NCBI GenBank assembly: GCA_964030785.1
Contig: OZ034969.1
Location: 46,862,701-46,926,700, forward strand
DNA length: 64,000 nucleotides
Source of the DNA: Siderastrea siderea
Taxonomy: Eukaryota; Cnidaria; Anthozoa; Scleractinia; Rhizangiidae
Direction of reading: 5' to 3'
Shown: positions 58,366-64,000 of the stretch, one piece after another
Layout of the letters: each line of letters opens with the position of its first letter
Position numbering within the stretch: position 1 is the first letter of the stretch
Notes under the pieces: generated by a model
The model's database searches: none
Seen by the model: the letters and a program-made list of their open reading frames with translations, nothing else
What the model was told of the DNA's origin: nothing
Program-made: the position numbers and the translations under genes

Positions 58366-58500
58366 GTGAGTGATTGAATTCAGAAGTCTGATGTTGACTG
58401 ATACCTTCGATTCACCGTGCGAGGGTCTCGCGGAATGAAACAAAAATTCTGCAGATTTAATTAACGGGGAAAAAGAAAATTCTGAACTTTCAGTTGGATT

Positions 58501-60705
58501 CATGCTCACTAACAGGTTTAGACTATCAGTTTTTTTTCTTTTTGCGAGCAAAAGTCCTTTATATTGCGTTTGATTTTGATGTGTGTTTCATTAAACAAAG
58601 AAATTTATCGTCCCTGGCTCTAGAACAATCAAGCTCGAGGTTCCTATTGCTAAAATTTTACCTAAAAAGCTCAGAGACAAAAATAGCTTTAACTGCTAGA
58701 TTATCACGCGGCCTTGTTCGCTCGCCAATAACTTCATGTTGCAAAATTGATTCTTTTCTGTTAAAAATGGTGTCACCCCATTATCAATTTTTCACGCCAA
58801 CTTTAATTGTAGAATTTAACTTCGCGCGACTGCGGAAAAACAACAAAGAACGAAGCTCCAGTTTTCAGTTGGTTACCCCGTATTCTCTTGGTGAACAGAA
58901 GCCAAAAATTAACGAGCCATGATCCTTCGTAACAACATGATCGTGGGTTTAACTGCAGTTTTCTTTTTGTTCGATTTAATATATAGCCACCTAGTTTGAA
59001 AGGCAACCACAGAAATTTGTGCATGTATTAACTACTACCATTAAATTGAACGAAAGACGAAAACAGACTGAAGAGGTGAAGAGACTCGTTTTGTGATCAA
59101 CTGATCTTCAGCGCAGCAACCTTCGTCGACATTACCTTCCTTGTTGTACATTAGTCATTTGAAGATCAGAAATTCTGAAATTCCGTTTCAATTTAATTTT
59201 GTTTTCCTGTTATGTATTACATAGAGTTTGAGCTATTTTCTTTGCTAGGTTTGACACAAAGTACCTGTGCCTCTAAGCTGCTTTTTTTGACGAACAACAC
59301 TGCTTGCACCGTTTTGTGTTACTCGCCTTTATTTTTGCCTAGGTTTTATTTCAGTTACTCATTTAGGCGTACGTATCGTCAAAATTTCGTGAAAAATAAA
59401 GCCTTAAAAATCAAACCAACTCACATGTTTACGTTGTTTCTGTCGTTATCGAAATTACTTTTCATTTGTTCACGACTCGTCAAATATCACGAAAATTTGG
59501 CCCGCGAGCAATTTCTTCACAAATTTCACACGATTTTCGCAAATACTAAACCCTTATTACGGGCGATCTTCACCGTTAATTAAATCAGTTTAAGAGGCAG
59601 GTTTCATCAGATTTTACCAGGCTTCAACAGATTTATTACAGTATCCACATTGCGCACGTCACCAGCTCTCATACTTGCTGTATCATGAAGTAAAGAGTGA
59701 CAAAAGAGTTCCTATCATTGGCCCATTCGGGAAATGCTCTAACCAATAAGAACACTTCTTCTAATTTTGGAATCTTACACGTGATAAACCTTAGTCGTAC
59801 TTTTTCGTGTAACTTGTCAAAACAACCCAAAATAAAAGACGTTATGAGATTGGTCCATTCGGGCATAATCTAACTAATAGGATTGCTTGTCTAATTTTGG
59901 AATGTTACACGTAATCAGGTCAAAAACGTGTTTTGTCGTGAAATTCGTTTACCAGTGATAAAACTTTCAGTGTCGAGAGCAAGTGATCATTAACTCTTGG
60001 TAACAGCAAGAGGCTTATCATTCTTCGTCGGATGACTATAGACACTCTATCAAGGTTGGTACCGTAGACACAACCGTAAGCTAACTCAATGACTCTCACT
60101 TTCAGACTAAGCTTAAAATGAATTGAAGTCTTAAGAACTTTAGGAAAAGGCAAAAATAACATTTGAAAAAGCACGAGGGACAAAACCGGATAATGTTTAT
60201 CACTTTAGGCGATACCTATCACGTTTAAACTAATTTTAAAACGAAATGAGGTCTTCAAAATTTTAATTATTATTACAGTAAAAAGGAAAGGAACTGGTTT
60301 CCGGTGTAAAATACAAAAGATGGATAATCCCGTTTCGTTTTGATGGAGATTCCAGTCGGATGATTTATACGAGAATTATCGTCAAAAATGTTGATTTAGG
60401 GGTTAGCGTACGCTACGGCATTGCAATTGTTTACGAACTACTCTAGAATATACGCCATTTTCGTTTTTACCTTTTCCCAAGTTTGCTGTTTCCTGATTCA
60501 TTCTATAATGTTAGTGGAACTGTGTGTGATGCATGACTGAAAGAGTCCAACGCAGATTCAAATATTGGTCAATCCTGACAGCGATTATTTAGTCCACCAT
60601 ACCATAATGTACTATTCTGTTCAGTTAGTTTGGATCACCGTTTTTTTTTTTGGACACCTCGCATGTTAATATCCACAGGTTGCAAGATAAACCCAAGGTG
60701 CCGAT
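58501..60705. other. Upstream region of the CTHRC1-like gene; no gene recognised
   Basis: The frame at 58,494-58,922 (142 residues) shows no domain. About 59,700-59,790 and 59,845-59,925 are short direct repeats (TCTAATTTTGGAAT.TTACACGT). A CCACAG acceptor at about 60,680 opens the leader of the gene that follows. Confidence 0.4.
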
Positions 60706-62955
60706 ATGAAGATGCTGCTGACCACCATTTTATGTGTAGTGCTGTCGCTGGTCATCACCTTGTGTTCTGCGAATAGCAACAGCAGCAGCAAACCACGTGA
60801 CAACAAGGTGAGTTTATTTTAGCGACGTAAAAACGGTGAATACTTCTTTATTTCACCTGATCCATTACTGCTACTGACCTATGCTTACTCTTTACAGCTC
60901 TACAGTTTCTGACTGTTTCCTTTTTCTTTCTCTTTTTTTTTGGTCACTTAAGGACGGTGCCTCCTTTTGTTACTGCGCATACGTTCTACACATCTCGGGA
61001 TATTCGGGTTTCAGGAATTTGCCCACTAATACGACAATATTTTTGCGTGGTGTAAGACTACGTGAAAAAAGCAGATCTTAGCAAGGGCTATCAGAATCCA
61101 AAAAGAAAATTGGGGGTAACCGCGCATTTTTCAGAGATAATTGAGCTTAAATTTGGAAAGAAATTGCCATACATTCTTTGTATTTTAACGCTTTTTTAGA
61201 ATTATGGTTGCTTAATTATCTCTGAAAAATTCGTGGTTACACACATTTTTCTTTTTGGATTCCAATAACCTTTGGTAAGATCTACTTTTTCCCCATAGTG
61301 ATAACCTTTGCAAAAATACACCTATATTAGGAGGCACCGTCCTTAAGTCTATCGTGTGAAATGCCATTTTTTTTTGGGTGTGAGTTCTCATATTTTTTGT
61401 GATGAAGGAGTCAATGCGCGTCTATAAAAACTTATCAAACATTTTCGTGAAAAATTTTCTGCGTTTTCTTCGGTTTTGTAATTTAGCTTTTCAGTTCACG
61501 TTTGATACTATGGTATTGTAATTAAATAAGTGCTTGTCAACAAAAGTGCGATCTTACAAAGTAGATCGATAATCAGCAGTATAATTTTTTCACTGTTTCT
61601 AGAGAAATCCTTTGAATAAAACAAATACGGTAATTTATACAAACATCGACTAGTACTATGAATGGGGAGTTATTGGTTTATTGCAGGGTCTATTGTCCGA
61701 GCTACAATATTGCGCTTTGCATGCTGTTTGTGTCAAAATTACATCCACAACACACTTCTATTCAATTTCATTCCTTTCACTAAGGGCCCTCAGGAGATCT
61801 CACCACATGGATCTTGTGGACACAGTGCGTGTTTCTGCGCACCAGGCATTCCAGGCATCCCAGGAAGCCCTGGACCCGCGGGACCAGTAGGTGTTGCGGG
61901 ATTACCAGGCAATCATGGACCTGAAGGACCAATGGGCCCACGAGGAAACAAGGGTGACGAAGGCGCTCATGGAAGACGAGGTCTACAAGGACCTAAGGGA
62001 GCTCAAGGTCCCTCGGGTCCTGTGGGTCCACCTGGAAAGAAGGGTCAACAAGGTGTTCGTGGAAGCCAAGGTCCCCAAGGTTCCAAGGGACCGCAAGGAC
62101 CCTCGGGTCCTGCAGGTCCACCCGGAAAGAAGGGTGATGCAGGTGCTCGTGGGAGTCAAGGTCCACCCGGCCTCCAGGGTCCTCCAGGCTCCTTGGTTCG
62201 TAACTGGAAACAATGCGCTTTTAAGAATCTCAATGACGGAAAGGACAGTGGATTGATCAAGGTAATACGAAGCTTTACAAACCTTAACTTATTGCGTCCA
62301 CAAACTGACATTTTTGTTGAATTGATCAGCTAAACCGTAAGTACATAGCTCCAAGTTAAAACTTTGATTATGTTCAGGATAAATCTGTGGGACATTAGTG
62401 GCAAAAAATTTTCAATAAAAATTCTTAAACATAAATGGCTAAAGTCGTGCTGTTTGTCCTTTGAATTTTTATATGCTACCGTCAGTGTAGCTTTTTCTTA
62501 TCTTAGCTCGATTTAGTTACACTGAACTTAATATTCTTAAGATTTTGATTTCTGCTTCTTATTTAGTTTATTCCTTTTCATTTTTTTTGCAGGAATGTGT
62601 GTTTAAGAAAATGTCTGAGAAAACCGCGTTGCGAGTCTACTGGGCTGGTAATCTTCGCATCGTCAACTGCGACGCCTGCTGCAGGCGATGGTATTTTACC
62701 TTCAACGGTGCAGAGTGCTCTACGCCGGCAGCCATTGATGGTGTGGTTTACATGCGGTATGGAACTGGCGGGAAATACAAGGATTTACACCGCCCACGTC
62801 ACATTGAAGGAGTGTGTGAGAAACTCCGCAAGGGCACAGTGCGCGTGGGATTCTGGGTCGGTAACTGTGCTGGATATGGATCTGCTGACGCGTACACCGG
62901 GTGGAACTCAGTGTCCCGGATCTACGTGGAAGAAATACCTTCTCCACAAGCTTAA
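60706..62955 (+). CDS. CTHRC1-like secreted collagen-repeat protein (intact)
   Basis: Three exons, all phase 0: 60,706-60,807, 61,785-62,261, 62,593-62,955; 313 residues. Residues 1-22 are a signal peptide (MKMLLTTILCVVLSLVITLC, then SA), followed by a Ser-rich stretch. Exon 2 opens with GPQEISPHG and CGHSACFCAPGIPG, then 39 uninterrupted Gly-X-Y triplets, including a 27-residue internal repeat (GPSGPVGPPGKKG, GPSGPAGPPGKKG). RNWKQCAFKNLN joins this to exon 3. The globular domain has ALRVYWAGNLRIVNC, CCRRWYFTFNGAEC and TGWNSVSRIYVEEIP, all matching the human CTHRC1 C-terminus. The human protein has 243 residues and a much shorter collagen segment. CTHRC1 is a secreted trimer linked in vertebrates to Wnt/planar polarity signalling and matrix turnover; the role here is inferred. 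AATAAA signals follow at 63,051 and 63,142. It is the only undamaged copy in the window and lies on the opposite strand from the three dead ones. Confidence 0.92.
60952..61342. mobile_element. MITE with TTAA target, in CTHRC1-like intron 1
   Basis: Ends GGACGGTGCCTCC and GGAGGCACCGTCC, flanked by TTAA on both sides (60,948 and 61,343). Inner arms pair through CAGAGATAATTGAGC-like and GCTTAATTATCTCTG segments. A TTAA duplication points to piggyBac or Kolobok-type movers. Confidence 0.85.
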
Positions 62956-63050
62956 AAAGAGCAGATTTTGATTCTCTCTTTTTTTGTAAGTTTAAGGTGA
63001 TTTAAAGGTGTAACATCAATATTGAAGGGATGATAAGGAAGCCCACTTGC

Positions 63051-63147
63051 AATAAAACCGAACAGTTTAAGATATCAACTCCGGTGGGTGCATCAGCGTT
63101 GTTGTAACTCAGTAGCAGCAATGTAAAACAAGGAACCAGCAAATAAA
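63051..63147 (+). terminator. Polyadenylation signals of the CTHRC1-like gene
   Basis: AATAAA at 63,051-63,056 and again at 63,142-63,147, 96 and 187 bases after the stop codon. Either or both may be used. Confidence 0.6.
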
Positions 63148-63282
63148 TGTGGGATAAATGAATGAAACAGCGTGTTGTATCAGTTTTTGCGTTGCTACTT
63201 TCGTTGTTGAGTTATTATAGGCAGTGTGTCACAGCAAGGGATGATAATAAAGTGGATACTGCGCAGCATCTTGAACTTGTAA

Positions 63283-63489
63283 AACAGAAGTCAGAAATAA
63301 GTTATATGCGCTGTTGATTGTCATATAATGACACTGACGTTCCGGCAATACTTCCATCTTCAGGGTGTTTAAAAACTAGCCTGAAACAAAGCTTTTTAAA
63401 CACCCTGGAGAAGGCAGTAATGCCGCGCGAAACATCGGTGTCATTATATGACAATCAACAACGCCTGTAACTAATTTCTGACTTCCATT
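63283..63489. repeat. 207-bp palindrome, possible retroelement terminal unit
   Basis: Arms start AGAAGTCAGAAATAAGTTA and end with its near complement, pairing through TGATTGTCATATAATGACA and CAGGGTGTTTAAA to a loop near 63,380. Each arm carries a CTGAAGA or CTGGAGA word and a GAAC or GAAAC word, as in hammerhead-bearing Penelope-type ends. Confidence 0.55.
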
Positions 63490-64000
63490 TTTTAGTGTGT
63501 CATGGGAATTTTGGTGGTGTTTTGTCAATGCTGTTCTAAAATTACGACTGGATACCGTCGCTCGTAAAAAAATTCTCCTATAACACGAAGAAGTTTTCAA
63601 TTGATTTCTTAAAGGAAAACAAATCATTATCAATCCTAAGCGATTTTTTTTCAAGACGTAATGGCAGAACTTGAGGTTGCAATCCACTTCCATCCTGGCC
63701 ATTTGTATCGTCGGTGTTTTAACGTAGTATGTAAACGAAACTGGGCCATTTTCTAGGTTTTCTTTGGTGCAAATTTCATTAAGGATCTTCAAAGTGTTCC
63801 TAAAAGTAGCTGACATACATAGTCCCTATAAATTTTGCAGAGTCCTTAATTATGTTTTATTTTGATGTCATTAGACAGCTTTGGTTCAGTGCCCCTTGTT
63901 AACGACTATAAACAACAATGATACAAGCAAAATGAGCCAATTTGAAGTTTTCTCAGGAAGAGTTCACGTCTCTTCGGGATGACTGAATCTCAGTCTACTG
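63490..64000. other. No gene recognised
   Basis: The minus-strand frame reaching 63,816 overlaps the palindrome and shows no domain. Confidence 0.4.

Larger units (their letters stand above)
55886..58500. repeat. 1.3-kb tandem duplication upstream of the intact CTHRC1-like gene
   Basis: The block from about 55,886 (CCTCGGTTAAAGAAAT) to 57,210 is repeated from about 57,238 (CCTCAGTTAAAGAAAT) to 58,500. Shared landmarks in order: TGTTGCCAAAAC, ATGTCTGACGGCAATTTAAG, ATAATGTTCTACTGTTACTC, CCAATAGGATTGCT, CAGCTTCTTGT and TAAGGTGAGTGATT. Substitutions and small indels are frequent. A frame in copy 1 (56,544-56,798) is broken in copy 2, so it is not coding. Confidence 0.8.

Noticed and set aside
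61983..62213. Thr/Ser/Leu-rich frame antisense to the collagen exon
   Set aside because: Shadow of Gly-X-Y codons; the sense frame has the homology.

Overview
The window is animal nuclear DNA, most likely from a scleractinian coral or a close anthozoan relative. It is AT-rich. Genes are split by introns with GT..AG ends. Palindromic MITEs, tRNA-derived SINEs and LINE remnants occur every few kilobases. I read no operons, ribosome binding sites or CRISPR arrays. Most long open frames here are chance readings of repeats. The genes below were built by joining exons whose splice sites and phases agree and whose peptides resemble known families. Species and family calls rest on recognition, not on a search.

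Left third (about 1.9-29.1 kb): a graveyard of secreted collagen-like genes of the CTHRC1 type on the minus strand. Three copies are visible at 4.7-5.3, 8.6-10.0 and 18.8-19.6 kb. Each keeps a recognisable signal-peptide exon, and each is broken differently. The last two lie in a tandem segmental duplication of about 10 kb (about 9,520-18,823 and 18,824-29,084). Its junction cuts the collagen exon of the third copy. The two units differ by separate insertions: MITEs, a LINE 3' end, and a 0.9-kb element carrying a decayed RecQ-like helicase fragment.

Middle (30-46 kb): three apparently working genes. A minus-strand four-pass-like hydrophobic protein at 30.1-30.7 kb resembles promethin/LDAF1. 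A minus-strand four-exon gene at 35.2-40.7 kb encodes a protein with three death domains; every intron is phase 1. Head-to-head with it, about 150-170 bp away, is a six-exon plus-strand gene at 40.8-45.8 kb for the V-ATPase assembly factor TMEM199 (Vma12-like). The two share a short, probably bidirectional promoter.

Right third (46-64 kb): a 4.4-kb repeat element with inverted ends and dense GATC-rich subterminal arrays (47.6-52.0 kb); nested MITEs (52.2-52.8 kb); a 1.3-kb tandem duplication carrying a repeated small exon (55.9-58.5 kb); and the only intact CTHRC1-like gene, on the plus strand (60.7-63.0 kb, three exons, 313 residues).

The two main results are a CTHRC1 family with one intact and three decayed members spread over 58 kb, and a compact triple-death-domain adaptor gene divergent from TMEM199.
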